Assembly (NCBI GenBank): GCA_014084085.1
Contig: NPFB01000038.1
Location: 200,547-264,546, forward strand
Direction of reading: 5' to 3'
From: Hondaea fermentalgiana
Lineage: Eukaryota > Sar > Bigyra > Thraustochytrida > Thraustochytriidae
Length of the DNA: 64,000 nucleotides
The notes under the pieces are model-generated. The model saw only the letters and a program-made list of their open reading frames with translations. It did no database searches and had not been told where the DNA came from. The translations under genes were made by a program, and so were the position numbers. This document shows positions 19,939 to 30,005 of the stretch, in pieces (within the stretch, counting starts at the first letter, position 1; each line of letters begins with the position of its first letter).

Positions 19939-20996
19939 GAACAACGGTACGATTGGTGGCCAACGTCAGCATGTGTGCTCGAACATGCTGCTGCTGCAGT
20001 TGCTGCTGTCATTGTCGCAGATAATGAATCAACGTGGCGAATGAATAAATGAATGGATGGATAATGAAAGATGTGATCGTGTCGCCGCCGAGACGACTGC
20101 GACGCTTGTCTTTTCTATGAAAAGGCGAGACCACGGAGACTAGATTCGCCAGGAGCAAGAGCCGCAAGAACTCGAAGACGAAAGGCGAACGAGCACGACG
20201 ACGCGCGGCAACGGCCAGAACTCGAGCCAGTCGCCGCCGGCGCGCCAAGATTCGCTCGGGCCGTCTCGGGCGGCCAGCGAGGGACGGCAGATCGGCGTCG
20301 GGCGCCGGCAGCGGGCGCCCGAGGAAGCTCGAGGAGGAAGGCTGCTCCTCCCTGCGGCTCGAGTTGCCGAGATCGCTCGCTCGCTCGATCGATCGAACGA
20401 GACCTTCAAGTGACTTTCTGATTGACGGTAAAAAAAAGTTGATGGAGACGAAGACCAAGAAGCTCGCGCGCGGCGAGTGACCACGCAGACGAGCCCGAAG
20501 CGGGGAGCATGAATTTTACGAATCGAAGAGGATGCAGACCTGGCTGGCTGGCTGGTCGTCCGTCGTCAACGTCAAGAAGCAGCACGAGGCTGACAACATG
20601 ACATTAGTCTGGCTGGTCTCACTCACACTATGATCGCGAATCATAATGTGAGCAAGCGCACACAAGCTTGGCTGCGAATCAAACGCACAATCTTGGCTGC
20701 TGCGAATCATGATGTAAACAAGCGCGCACAAGCTTGGCTGCATGCAAATCATGACGCAAACCCCGCTCTAGGCCCAGCAGCAGAAGCGAACTTCTGCTTC
20801 ACGTTGTTTTGCAAAAGTACATGCCGTCGTACGTATGACAACGATGCTACGAGTCATCTCGCGCGCGGACGAAAAGTCTTTCCTCTCGCGCTCCGGGCCC
20901 TCCGCCAGTTTCTGCGCCCATTAATCTGCACCGATGACTTATACTGTGCACAATCAATCAATAGATGGCAGTCGCGCAAGACGAAAAAGCTCGACC

Positions 20997-21556
20997 ATGG
21001 GCGCCGCGCCGTCGCGTCCGGGCGCGGATGCGGCACAGGGTTCTGCGCAAGGACTGCCGGGCGCAGACCCTTCCGTGAAGGCTGCGGAAACTGAGCCAGA
21101 GCAGCCGACGGCGCCGTCGTCCCATGTCGGGGAGAACAGTGACGAGGTGACGGCGGCGGCAGCGGCAGCATCACCACCCGCGCCAGAGCGCCGCAGGCCG
21201 CTATCCAAGGAGGAAGCGCACAAGCTATGCCATCTGGAGGACACGATCGCGCAGCTTTGCATGGTTGAACGCTTCAAAGAAAACTGGTGCAAGGTGCGTC
21301 TTCTTGTTGTATGAAAAAGAGGGAACGGAGTCCACAGACAGACAGACTGACGTGTTGGCCATATTTGTTGTATTGATTGTAGGAGGAGCTTCGACAATTC
21401 TGGTCGTGCTACATGCACGCTCGCGGGTATCGGGAAAGCAACTTTCGCATTGAAGACAAGCTTCCGGCCCCGGTGCGCGATGTCGTGCTTGACGTTGGCG
21501 AACGCATGCAAACCTTTTTCAATGTCAAGCCCAAAGACAGGGATGATGAGCCGTGA
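20997..21556 (+). CDS. hypothetical protein, two exons, predicted N-myristoylated
   Basis: Two exons: 20997-21293 and 21383-21556, with an 89-bp intron at 21294-21382 (GTGCGT...TGTAG). Splicing joins two open frames in phase and gives 156 residues. The N-terminus MGAAPSRP has Gly2 and Ser6, matching the N-myristoylation consensus. Residues about 5-70 are Ala/Pro/Glu-rich and likely disordered. The C-terminal ~85 residues form a compact, Cys/Trp/Tyr-containing segment (HLEDTIAQLCMVERFKENW, then EELRQFWSCYMHARGYRESN). I do not recognise the family. Without the splice the first exon would end after only four extra residues and the conserved-looking second half would be lost. This is the only intron in the window I can support directly. 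Confidence 0.68.
21294..21382 (+). other. spliceosomal intron (GT-AG, 89 bp)
   Basis: The donor aag|gtgcgt and acceptor gattgtag|gag preserve frame across the junction (codon-boundary, phase 0). The intron is noticeably more T-rich than the flanking exons. Confidence 0.7.
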
Positions 21557-21874
21557 ATATTTGTCAATCAGTCAATCGATCGGTCACTATTATGAAATGT
21601 GAAAAAGGAGAAACGAACATCTCTTGCTACATATCCCAACCTTTTCCAAAGACTCCCACGACGGTTCATCCGACATATTCGGTGACCTGATTCCCAATGG
21701 TCATCGCAATCGAGGTCGACATCACGAAGCATTCTCGCTCGTCAGTAGGACGAAGATGGTGCGAGCAGCTACACAAACGAACGCGGCTCTACAAAGAATC
21801 AACGAGGAGTATAATTCCTTTTTTTGTTTCATTTCTTTTTGCCTTTTGTAGTTTTTATTTACTGTTTGTCAAAT
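21557..21874. other. convergent 3' spacer
   Basis: 318 bp between two convergent genes. It is AT-rich with T-runs near the minus-strand stop. Nothing gene-like is visible. Confidence 0.5.
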
Positions 21875-23233
21875 TTAGGTCAACTTCTCGTAATATTCGA
21901 GGAATTCGGGACCATTCTTGGACCAAAAGTTGATCATGATGGTGCCGTCAACATTACGAATGTTGTGAAACCAGCCGGCAGGCAAGTAGAGGATCTCGCC
22001 AGCCGTCAGGTCAATCTTGATAAACTGCGTACCCTCCTTGATCTTGGACTGCGTCGCTGTCAAGGACGCATCCGGCAACGCCAAACGCTTGACCCAGCAG
22101 AGGCCACCCTGGCACGTAGGCTTCAATATCCTGGCGTCGCTAGGGGGAGCAATGACCCAGCGCTTGGTGCCAGCGACCATCATGGCCCAGTTGTCGCAGC
22201 AGTCGCTGTGCAACGGCGTGTCCGCCGAGGTCGGGCCGAACCAAAAGGAAGGCAACATCATAGGGATGTCCGGAATGATGGGCGGACGCTGCATGTTGAT
22301 GCGACTGAGCGCGCTCAAGTTGATCTTGGTGTTACGCGGGTAACTCTTGCCCGTCTTGGTCTTGCGCAGCTTGTTGTCGTTCATGAGCTCGGTGAGAGCA
22401 GGTCCGAGATCGAGATCATCCGCGATGATCGAGCCGTACTTGTACAGCTTGGGCTTCGAGTTCGGGTAGATCTTGCGGAGCTCCTCGAGAGTGTAGCCCT
22501 TGCTGGTAAAGTTCAGGTGTCGGAGTGCGTCAAAGGGAATAATGACGGGCTGCGAACGCTCCATAAAGAGCTTGCGGAACTTTTCAGCCGTAATGTCCGT
22601 GTCCTTGCGCAGCCGCGGAATGTACAGGCGCGCAGGGTGGTCACGGTGGTAGCGCTCGTGCGCCAAAACGATCTTCGAGTACTTGCGCGTCTTGGACTCG
22701 GGCAGGACCTGAATAATGGGCGCGTTGTCAAAGGCTTCCTGGTCCTCAAAGAGGTGACCCTCCTCCTTTTCGTCGTACGGGTCGCCCGTCGTTTCCTCGC
22801 TCGTCCTGCTCGAACTGCCATTCTCGGCGTCGTCGGACTCGGCGTCGTCTTCCTCGCGCGGACTCGGTTCGTCGCTCGCAGAGACCATTTCGTCGCTCGA
22901 GGAAAATCCGCCTTCGTACCGAGGGTACTCTTCCATTTCCTGCGACGCCTTGGCGGCCTGCTCTCGCTGCTCCTCCTCGGGCGTGATTGACGTGGTCACC
23001 GAGGTGCTGGTCTTGGGCTCGTAGTCTTGCTCGGCCGTGACCGTTGACATGGGCGCGCCGTTCAGCCGCGCATCTGCGCCAGCGCTCTCTAGCTGCGACC
23101 CAGGGGCCATCATGTACATGAAGACCATCAGGGCGAATCCTGCTGCTACAAGGTAAAACGCGCGCACATTCTGCGCGCCGCCACGTTTCTTGTGGTATTT
23201 GTTGTCATCGAACTGGGGCTCCTGCGCCGCCAT
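21875..23233 (-). CDS. membrane-anchored JmjC/cupin_8-type 2-oxoglutarate-dependent oxygenase
   Basis: 452 residues. One transmembrane segment at about 25-43 after a short basic N-terminus predicts a type II membrane protein. A ~130-residue acidic, Ser/Glu-rich stem follows, then a catalytic cupin domain (about 185-450). The iron-binding facial triad is visible as HxD at His342/Asp344 and the distal His423 in LPAGWFHNIRN. Lys358 in GTKRWVIAPP is positioned like the 2-oxoglutarate-binding lysine. The domain resembles the JmjC hydroxylase group (JMJD5/FIH/PSR-like cupin_8 proteins), which hydroxylate proteins or RNA bases. The topology points to an endomembrane (ER/Golgi) lumenal enzyme rather than a nuclear demethylase. 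The ATG at 23233 is chosen because it precedes the anchor; the open frame upstream is repeat-derived. The substrate is unknown. Confidence 0.85.
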   Translation of the reverse strand: MAAQEPQFDDNKYHKKRGGAQNVRAFYLVAAGFALMVFMYMMAPGSQLESAGADARLNGAPMSTVTAEQDYEPKTSTSVTTSITPEEEQREQAAKASQEMEEYPRYEGGFSSSDEMVSASDEPSPREEDDAESDDAENGSSSRTSEETTGDPYDEKEEGHLFEDQEAFDNAPIIQVLPESKTRKYSKIVLAHERYHRDHPARLYIPRLRKDTDITAEKFRKLFMERSQPVIIPFDALRHLNFTSKGYTLEELRKIYPNSKPKLYKYGSIIADDLDLGPALTELMNDNKLRKTKTGKSYPRNTKINLSALSRINMQRPPIIPDIPMMLPSFWFGPTSADTPLHSDCCDNWAMMVAGTKRWVIAPPSDARILKPTCQGGLCWVKRLALPDASLTATQSKIKEGTQFIKIDLTAGEILYLPAGWFHNIRNVDGTIMINFWSKNGPEFLEYYEKLT

Positions 23234-24333
23234 CTTGTCTGCTCCCGATCTCGCCGCCCGCACGACGAAGCCAGCTCGACCTCCGGCACGCAAACAAGAC
23301 GCAGACGCAGCCGCAGCCGCGGCCGCGACCCCCTCTCCGCGCTCCGCCCGCCCGGCACCGCGCTCTGCGCGCCCGCCCCCTCGCGCGTCTTTCTGCGCGC
23401 CTTGCTTGCGTCCGCACGATGATCGGCTCCCGCCGGCGCTGCGCCTCTCCCTCCCTCGCGCCCGCCGCTCGGCGCGGCCCTCGCGCGGGCTTCCGGCGCT
23501 CCGGCGGCCCTGCTCGCTCTCGCGCTCTCGCTCGCGCTGTCCTCCGCGCTCTCGCTCGCGCTCTCGCTCGCGCTCTCGCTCGCGCGCTCCGTTCGGTGTT
23601 TGCGGTTGTGGCCTTTCTCCGGCCGCTAAGCTTGCTTTCTTCGTCTCGGCCTTGTCCTTTTCCCAGCCAGGCGCATGGACCTCCCTCGCCTTCCCGCCCG
23701 AACCCCTACCTGCGCTCGCGAAGCTCGCTGCCCTGCAAACCGCGCCCCGGGACGCGCCCGGCCTTCGACAAACTTGAGCAGCGTGCACGTGACGGCGACG
23801 GCGGGCGTTACCGGCTCCGCTCGCGCTTTTCGGGGACGCTTGCGCGCCGCTTCCGGGCTCGCGGTCTCCGGAAAGAGGGCGGCCCGGCCAGAGCGAAGGC
23901 CCTGGGCGCGGGGGCCGCGGCGTGCGAGGACGGCGAGGAGCTCCGCGCGCATCGTGCAGGGTGGATGCAGGGAGCAGGGCGAGAGCGCGGCGCTGCCGCG
24001 GCCGAGATGACTTTCGCCGACCGTGACGCGGAGTGACGAGGCTATGACCATTGTGGTGGGTGATGAGTGCGTGAGTGAGTGACAGTGAGTGATTGACACG
24101 CAAGCCAAGATGGCGGGCGACGCGCCCTCGGGGTCGTGCCGAGGGCGGATGCTGGACGCACGGGCGACGCAATGAGGGGATGATGGAAGCGGGGCAAGCA
24201 GCGCAGCTGCAGTGGCGGCTGCAGGATGCGAGTAGCCAGATGAGACACGGAAGGGGAGGAGGAGATTGGATTGGTGTTCATATCATAATAGGGTCATTCA
24301 CTGATGAGCAGTGTCAAGAGTGGTCCGGGTCGT
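23234..24333. other. GC-rich spacer with GCGCTCTCGCTC repeats
   Basis: 1.1 kb upstream of the JmjC gene and downstream of the coiled-coil gene. A 12-bp imperfect repeat (gcgctctcgctc) recurs at about 23521-23590. A gtgagtgagtga run lies near 24070-24090. Open frames here are Arg/Ala/Pro low-complexity artefacts. I see no gene. Confidence 0.5.
23521..23590. repeat. 12-bp imperfect tandem repeat gcgctctcgctc
   Basis: Five or so copies, pyrimidine-rich on the plus strand, about 300 bp upstream of the JmjC ATG. Confidence 0.7.
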
Positions 24334-25557
24334 TCATAGGTCTTGCAAGGTAAAGTCCACGAGGTCGCTGAGATGCGCATCGCGCTGGCGAAGAGCGGCA
24401 AAGACAGCACGTGCTTCCTGCTTGACAAAGTCAGACTCTGCGGAAATGCGCGAGGAGCGACGTTCTGCGCGGCGCGCACGTTTTTCTGCCGCGGTCGCAC
24501 GATCCTCGGCGCGAAGCTTGCTCTCCTCAGCATGCGCTAGTGCCTCGCGCAATACACGGACCTCGCGCTTGCTGCAGACAAAGTCTTCGAGTAGATTGCC
24601 CGTGTGGACTCTGCCTCCAAGGCAGACTCTGACATCATTATCATGGCTGTTCTCTTGTTCCGGGTTTCGACGCGCCACGAGAAGAAGCGGCGCCTTCCCG
24701 TCATGATGTACGACTTGCTTGCCTTGCGAGTGTTGCTCTTCAACACGACACGAATCTTCACTCGTGCTCTCAAGCATGAGAATACGCTCGCGTGCATGAC
24801 AGAGGTCTTGGTGAATTGCGATGAGCTCTCTTTCCGCATGCCGTGCGCGCGAGCGAAGAGCATCAATCTCGTCGTGATACCTCGTCTCTCTTTCGTGCCA
24901 TTGCTGATGCTCCATTCTCCCCGTGCGTTCCTTGGCAGCACGATTCCTGCGCAAACTTGGTTTTTCCACGCTCGACGGAGACGATTTCACCAGCTCAAGG
25001 CTTCTGCCCTGCTTATTTTCTTGTTTCTCGTGCTTGTCATCGTCATTTTCATGGCAAACGTGAGAATATTTCGAGGCCACGCGATACTCGCCAGTGTTTG
25101 TCACTGTCCTCGCTGCTCTTTTTCGAAGACTGGCAAGCTCGCATCGGGCGAGCACCATTGCAGTTGTAGCCAAGTGGCAACGTTTCAGCGTTTCTCGCTC
25201 TCGAATCTCGGCAAGAACGCGGGCGTGGCGAGCCCGCGTCTCGGCCTGCTGAACAGCAAGACGCAAACTCTCAACCTCGAGTGCATGAGCCTCTTCAGAC
25301 TCTCGCTGGGCGGCACGGGCTTCCTGCCGACGCAGAATTTCAAGCTCGAACTCATGCTGCAAACAGCGAAGCTGCACGCGAAGTTTGGCGAGCTCACGTC
25401 CTGTCGCGGTATCGCAATGCTGCTCCTCGCGAGACTGCGCGTCCTTTCTGGGCCGCGGCGGGATCTCGCGCACCGTTTCAGGACCTGCGTGGTTCTTGGG
25501 CCAGCGCAGACGACCAGGCGTCGGGTTATTTGACCTTGCACGGCTGTTCGCTTGCAT
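24334..25557 (-). CDS. coiled-coil protein of unknown function
   Basis: 407 residues with no recognised enzymatic domain. Three long charged helical stretches are visible: about 50-135 (ELAKLRVQLRCLQHEFELEI..., rich in Glu/Arg/Ala heptads), about 205-275 (RMEHQQWHERETRYHDEI...) and about 340-385 (REVRVLREALAHAEESKLRAEDRATAAEKR). The linkers are polar and low-complexity. A Cys/His pair occurs in the YSHVCHENDDDKHEK segment, but without a clear zinc finger. The ATG at 25557 is preferred because residues encoded further upstream are not coiled-coil-like. Such proteins are often centrosomal, ciliary or cytoskeletal in protists; that is only a possibility here. Confidence 0.6.
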   Translation of the reverse strand: MQANSRARSNNPTPGRLRWPKNHAGPETVREIPPRPRKDAQSREEQHCDTATGRELAKLRVQLRCLQHEFELEILRRQEARAAQRESEEAHALEVESLRLAVQQAETRARHARVLAEIRERETLKRCHLATTAMVLARCELASLRKRAARTVTNTGEYRVASKYSHVCHENDDDKHEKQENKQGRSLELVKSSPSSVEKPSLRRNRAAKERTGRMEHQQWHERETRYHDEIDALRSRARHAERELIAIHQDLCHARERILMLESTSEDSCRVEEQHSQGKQVVHHDGKAPLLLVARRNPEQENSHDNDVRVCLGGRVHTGNLLEDFVCSKREVRVLREALAHAEESKLRAEDRATAAEKRARRAERRSSRISAESDFVKQEARAVFAALRQRDAHLSDLVDFTLQDL

Positions 25558-26526
25558 GTTGCCCGCGCAAACCACGCGCACGCGAACCCTACGCCGGCGC
25601 GATGGCTCTTGCCAAGTGTTTTGCAAACCATGAAAAAATTGAGAGCGCAAATGCCACACACAGCTACATAGCCGTTGCGCTTGCGTTGCGCACAAGAAAG
25701 AGACTGGGTCCTCTGCCGGCGAGGTGGCTGGTAGCTGCACTGCTAGGCAGGCCACGTGATTCTGGCTAACAAGATTTGGCAGACCAAGAGAGAACAATCA
25801 AGAGTGAGAGTAGGCCCGTTTTAAACCCCCTAGAGAGCGAGCTTCTCAAGCCTCCAACCCATGCGGCAGACGAGCACCCCTATCTTCTAGTCTCGCGCGC
25901 GGCCAAGCTCATTCACAGAGAGACATCTCTCCAAGTTGTGCAGGTGCCGCTCCTACTTCGCATGCCTCTCAAGCCTTGGCCTCCGAGTCCTTCCCTCCCC
26001 ACAACGGCTTCTTGACTTGACTTTTCATATCCGGCACGATCCACAAAGCCTCGGCGCACAATCGCTCCATCGATCCATCGATCACTCTGCCGACGGTCGC
26101 CCAGCCGGCACGCTGGCCGGCCACCTGCCTGCCTGCCTGACTGGCTGCTCGACCAGCGGTGGCCTTGGCGCTAGCTAATCTTTCTCCTCCTCGGCCTTGT
26201 CCTTGTCCTTATCCTTCCAGCGTTGAAGCTGGATTCCTCGGTCCACCTCCTCCATCTCGTCACTGTGAGCACTGCAGAGCGAGCCTGACTGTGAGTGATA
26301 GGGGCCTAGTGAGTGCGTTGGTAAGTGATGATACACAACGGCGAGGTCCCGAGTCCACGAGACTGGATTCTCTCGCGACCGCCAAAGAGCGCGAGGTGCT
26401 GGCGGTGCAAAGCCCGATCATCGACCAGGCGAGCGAGCGAGCGAGCGAGCGAGCTAGCGGGCTCGCGTCGAGTGGCGTCGCGTCGCGTCGAGTCGCGTCG
26501 CGTCGCGACGGGGCGAGCGAAAGAGA
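25558..26526. other. divergent spacer upstream of the amino-acid permease gene
   Basis: About 970 bp between the divergent coiled-coil and permease genes. It contains a TAGGGGCCTA palindrome at 26299-26308, GAGC repeats at about 26428-26452 and a GTCGC-type repeat at 26466-26512 just before the permease ATG. I see no gene. Confidence 0.5.
26299..26308. promoter_or_regulatory. TAGG-gg-CCTA palindrome upstream of the permease gene
   Basis: A perfect 10-bp inverted repeat about 220 bp before the ATG at 26527. It is one of four perfect TAGG-N(0-5)-CCTA palindromes seen upstream of genes in this window. The regulatory role is inferred. Confidence 0.35.
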
Positions 26527-28074
26527 ATGTTGGGGGACGACAAGTCCGGTAGGTCGCCGGGCCCCAACGCGGGCGCGGGCCTCGACCACGCCCTGGGCGA
26601 AGACGATGGCCTGCGCGGGGTGGAGCGCACCAAGCTCACGAGGCTGAGTCTCGAGGTCGACGACCGCTCCGGCGAATTCGTCGATGAAGACGCCGTGCCG
26701 GGCGTCGGCGGCAGCGCCTGGGGCGTGAGCCCTTGGTACACCTTTGTCATCGTGACGGCAGCGTTTACGACGGACAACATTGCCGGCCCGTACGCCTTCC
26801 AGCAAAGCGGGTGGATCGCTGGAACCCTCTTTTTCATTTTTGGCGTCGCCACCTCGTACTACACGGGCAGGCTGCTGGGGAACCAAAGCATTCCGGAACA
26901 AGACGAGGCAAGCTACCCCAAAATCACCGAACGCGCCTTTGGCGTGTGCGGGCACTACTTTGCTCTCACGATGCAGGTGCTCAGCTACTTTACGCTTGTG
27001 GTCGTTCTCCTGGTAAAGCTCGGGCTCTGGATGTCGCTCGCAGCACGCCACGTCAACGAAGAGAACCGTCTTTGCATCTCTACGCTCATTGTGGTGTCTG
27101 CGGCAATCCTTGCCGTCCTTGTACAAACGCCCACATTTTCGCACGTGATGCCCCTGGCGGCTCTCTCCATTGCCATTTCCTTGCTGCGTCTGATTCTCAT
27201 CTACGTGCAAATGTCCTCGTACGAGATGGGGACCAACTGCTCACCTACGTACGAAATTCCCGAAGAAGAGGCCGGCTCGCAGGTGCTGACCTTTTTCCGC
27301 GGTCTCTCCACCTTTATGTGGATGCTCGGGGGTCATGGCATGTTCCCAGAGGAAATTCGCGAGATGCGCGAACCACAAAGACATTTCTACAAGGCGCTCA
27401 ACTGGTCCTTTGTCATTATCGTCGCGCAGTATGTCCTCACCATTGTGCCCACCTACTTTGTATGGGGCGCATGGACGAGCCCACTTCTCGTCGACAATCT
27501 CCCGGACGACAACACGACAAGCGCCATCGTCATTCTCTCGGTCGTTTGGATGTTCATTGAGGCGGCCATTAGCAATCTTTTGCTTTGTCTCACTGTAGAG
27601 GTCCATGTCTACAATCTCTCGCCGCTAAAGCAGTGCTTGCGTGAACCTGGCACGCTTGTGCCACCCGTTGTCAAACGCGTGGTACATCGTCTCGGGGTCG
27701 TGCTTGCGCAGCTCTTTTTTGGTCTCATGCTGCAGGATGCCGGCGTGGGCAACATTCAAGCCTTTGTCGGCGCCTTTGGCTTTGGCGCGCTCACCTTTTG
27801 GCTTCCCTACATTCTCGAAATGTTTCGCGTGCCCAATTACCGCGGTCTTCACACTGTCCTCCTCATCATTGGCGTTGTAGTCTCTGTCTTTGGCATGTAC
27901 ACTTCCATGGCCTCCATTACCGCCGCCACCTCGGGTGGGCTTTTCTCAAGCGAGTGTCGCCATCTCGACTTGCTGGATCCCTTGGACGGGCCTTGCATCT
28001 ACGATTCCCTGATCGTTTCGAATGACACCTTTTATGGGAACGATACTGTTGTCTTGACGGAAACACAGCCCTGA
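26527..28074 (+). CDS. amino acid/auxin permease (AAAP) family transporter
   Basis: 515 residues with about eleven hydrophobic segments, starting near residue 70 after a polar N-terminal tail. The first segment carries the family-typical GVSPWYTFVIVTAAFTTDNIAGPYAF pattern, and the middle has the GLSTFMWMLGGHGMFPEEIREM loop that marks the Aa_trans domain. Members move neutral or cationic amino acids (or auxin in plants) by proton or sodium coupling at the plasma membrane or vacuole. The substrate is not readable here. The C-terminus has two N-glycosylation-like sequons (SNDT, GNDT) after the last segment, consistent with an outside or lumenal tail. The ATG at 26527 follows a GTCGC repeat tract and opens the only long frame. 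Confidence 0.88.
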   Translation: MLGDDKSGRSPGPNAGAGLDHALGEDDGLRGVERTKLTRLSLEVDDRSGEFVDEDAVPGVGGSAWGVSPWYTFVIVTAAFTTDNIAGPYAFQQSGWIAGTLFFIFGVATSYYTGRLLGNQSIPEQDEASYPKITERAFGVCGHYFALTMQVLSYFTLVVVLLVKLGLWMSLAARHVNEENRLCISTLIVVSAAILAVLVQTPTFSHVMPLAALSIAISLLRLILIYVQMSSYEMGTNCSPTYEIPEEEAGSQVLTFFRGLSTFMWMLGGHGMFPEEIREMREPQRHFYKALNWSFVIIVAQYVLTIVPTYFVWGAWTSPLLVDNLPDDNTTSAIVILSVVWMFIEAAISNLLLCLTVEVHVYNLSPLKQCLREPGTLVPPVVKRVVHRLGVVLAQLFFGLMLQDAGVGNIQAFVGAFGFGALTFWLPYILEMFRVPNYRGLHTVLLIIGVVVSVFGMYTSMASITAATSGGLFSSECRHLDLLDPLDGPCIYDSLIVSNDTFYGNDTVVLTETQP

Positions 28075-28659
28075 TAGAAACGAAAGCTAGTTCTGAAATC
28101 TGATCTTTGAGAAGAAACATTGTTTTCCAGTCACCAGGCTCGACACGCAATGAGCGATTCAGGGCAAAGATATATTTGCAAAGATGTTGCTCTCTCTTCT
28201 TGTTATCATTTCTGAAAGAAAAATAGGATGGATGTCAATCTTGATCAGCTCATCTTAGAATTTCTCGCATAGGCAAACATTGCGAATCATCTCTTCGTGT
28301 GAAAGTGATGTATGTCATATTTCAACCAGCTTACTAGCTCGTTGTTTCCCGCAACGGCAAACATTGCGAAACATGAAAAAGCTCACAATATTGCGAAAGA
28401 AATCGTTTTGGAAATTAAATTGAGCGAGCCAAGATACGGGGAATCTTTGATCGAAGCGTCCGTGTTATGCGATCTCGAGCAGCTCTGGAAGGTAGTAAAT
28501 GATTGGTATCATTCTGGAAGATACATATCGCTCTCGCGCAGAAAATGAAGACATGCAAGGTGTGCTGAGATAACCTTTCACTTTTGTTTGCGATGTCACG
28601 CAAACCAAGAAAGCGACGAATTCCTTTCGAATCCAGATATTGTGTAGATCCATTCTTAC
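28075..28659. other. convergent 3' spacer
   Basis: 585 bp, AT-rich, between the stops of the permease and the GNAT gene. The short open frame at 28312-28548 has no domain. A repeated gcaaacattgcgaa occurs near 28272 and 28357. Confidence 0.5.
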
Positions 28660-29421
28660 TTAGGAACTACCGGGGGCGTCAGCAAGTGCTGCTTCATACC
28701 TTTGAATGAGCTGCTGTACAGACACAGTGAAGATATAGCGCTCAAACATTTGGCCATCGAACTCACGATAGTTAATGTTAAGATCCGAGGTGAAGCCACA
28801 TGTCTCGAGAATACGCCTTGACGGAATATGATCAGCGCGAACAGTGGCCTCAATGGTTTCCGGCACATCTGGAGTATTCGGATCGAGAGCAAGAATGGGG
28901 ACAATAACATTAACCAGAGCAACAACGGCCTCGCGACCATAGCCTTGACCATGAAATGCAGGATCAAAAAGATAAGCGAGCTCGCCGCCACCGACCACAA
29001 CAGCGCCAATAGGTTCGTGGGTTTCACGAAGCTCGACCACCATCCCGCTCCACGGGCTGCCTTGCTTCCAGCGATCCGTCCAGCTGTTCTCGTTCGAGAC
29101 AAGACGCCGATAAGCATACTCGGGATCGGTCTGCGGCTTGCCCGAAGCATACTTCTTCATAACTTCTGGATTGGTCCACAGGTTCTGATAAAAGGGAACG
29201 TCATCTTCGCGGCATGGGCGCAGACGTAATCGAGGCGTCTCGGCGAGAACCTCAAGAGGTGGGCCTTTCTTGCGCTCGACCCGCACCGACCTGATCAAGC
29301 CTTCCAGGGCGTCGTCGCGAACTTTTTCATCTGAACCGTCCGCGCTGCTGCTGGTCCACGCTGTGAGTGCGTTCTGCGCTGCCCCAAGCCATGTCTGGGC
29401 CGTCTTCTTGAGCTGCTCCAT
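28660..29421 (-). CDS. GNAT family N-acetyltransferase (RimJ/RimL-like)
   Basis: 253 residues. After a ~55-residue polar N-terminal extension the GNAT fold begins (LAETPRLRLRPCREDDVPFYQNLWTN, about 59-84), as in the Acetyltransf_3 / RimJ-RimL group. The acetyl-CoA-binding motif A is HGQGYGREA at 157-165 and the motif-B-like ATVRADHIPSRRILETCGF stretch is at 192-210. Related enzymes acetylate protein N-termini, ribosomal proteins or small amines; the substrate here is unknown. It is divergent from the large NACHT-WD40 gene with a 584-bp shared upstream region. The ATG at 29421 is preferred; an upstream in-frame ATG would add a Cys/Arg-rich leader of 26 residues. Confidence 0.85.
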   Translation of the reverse strand: MEQLKKTAQTWLGAAQNALTAWTSSSADGSDEKVRDDALEGLIRSVRVERKKGPPLEVLAETPRLRLRPCREDDVPFYQNLWTNPEVMKKYASGKPQTDPEYAYRRLVSNENSWTDRWKQGSPWSGMVVELRETHEPIGAVVVGGGELAYLFDPAFHGQGYGREAVVALVNVIVPILALDPNTPDVPETIEATVRADHIPSRRILETCGFTSDLNINYREFDGQMFERYIFTVSVQQLIQRYEAALADAPGSS

Positions 29422-30005
29422 GGTACCCCAGGCGATGCTCGTCTCCTGACCTTGCACGTCTCGACGCCTCGCGCGTGCGTCAGGACAAAAACAAGACAAG
29501 ACGAAAGAGGTTGCGTCGGAGGGGTAAGAGTTTTATTGCCACCGTGCGGGCCGGGCCAAGCTGGATCCCTCGCTCGACAAGTTCTTTTCCCACGCGCGCG
29601 CGCGCCCACGTGCAGCATTTTCTCGCCTTCTTTTTGTCCAAGAAATTCACGTTTCGCGTAACCGCTAAGACCATATTGCGTAACGCTCCTAAGACCTCCT
29701 AGAGTTTACTTACATGGCTGACGTTTGCCAAGAAGAGGGTGTGTACTCGCGTGTGCCCAGCGCGTGCACATGGCACGGCACAGCGTGGATGAGGATGGCC
29801 GCGAGGGCCGCACGAGTCGACGAGGCTCGGCTTGACTGTGAGACGAGACGAGACGAGACGCGAGTAGACTCGAGATTTGCTTCACGAGCAATACTGCCCG
29901 CGCGACAGCGAGCCGCAGACCCGGTTTGGCCCGTCGCTTTTGCTCGGGCAAAACTGCGAAGGCTACGCACACTGCACGGAGACTGCCTCAGGCAAGGTAC
30001 CGACC
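29422..30005. other. divergent spacer GNAT / NACHT-WD40
   Basis: 584 bp. Two CCTA elements (29688-29691 and 29698-29701) lie centrally. An ATG at 29714 starts a short frame ending in a GT-rich donor-like sequence, so an upstream noncoding or coding exon of the NACHT gene is conceivable. No independent gene is supported. Confidence 0.45.

Larger units (their letters stand above)
17766..20996. other. 3.2 kb divergent spacer rich in simple repeats
   Basis: The longest gene-free stretch here. It holds a CTG run near 18078-18096, CAT repeats near 18168-18188, TTTC repeats near 18189-18208, CCAG runs near 18503 and 18895, a CGAT run at 19901-19938, a CTGG run near 20540 and an imperfect repeated segment around 20630-20760 (caagcttggctgc twice). 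Many overlapping open frames in all phases come from GC-rich low-complexity DNA. I cannot support any as coding. Regulatory DNA, long 5' UTRs or an untranslated RNA are possible. Confidence 0.5.

Noticed and set aside
21824..22990. 388-codon open frame antisense to the JmjC gene
   Set aside because: Shadow; the minus-strand gene has catalytic motifs and this one has none.
23190..24172. Upstream extension of the JmjC protein and opposing Arg/Ala-rich frames
   Set aside because: Derived from the gcgctctcgctc repeats; placing the start there would bury the membrane anchor.
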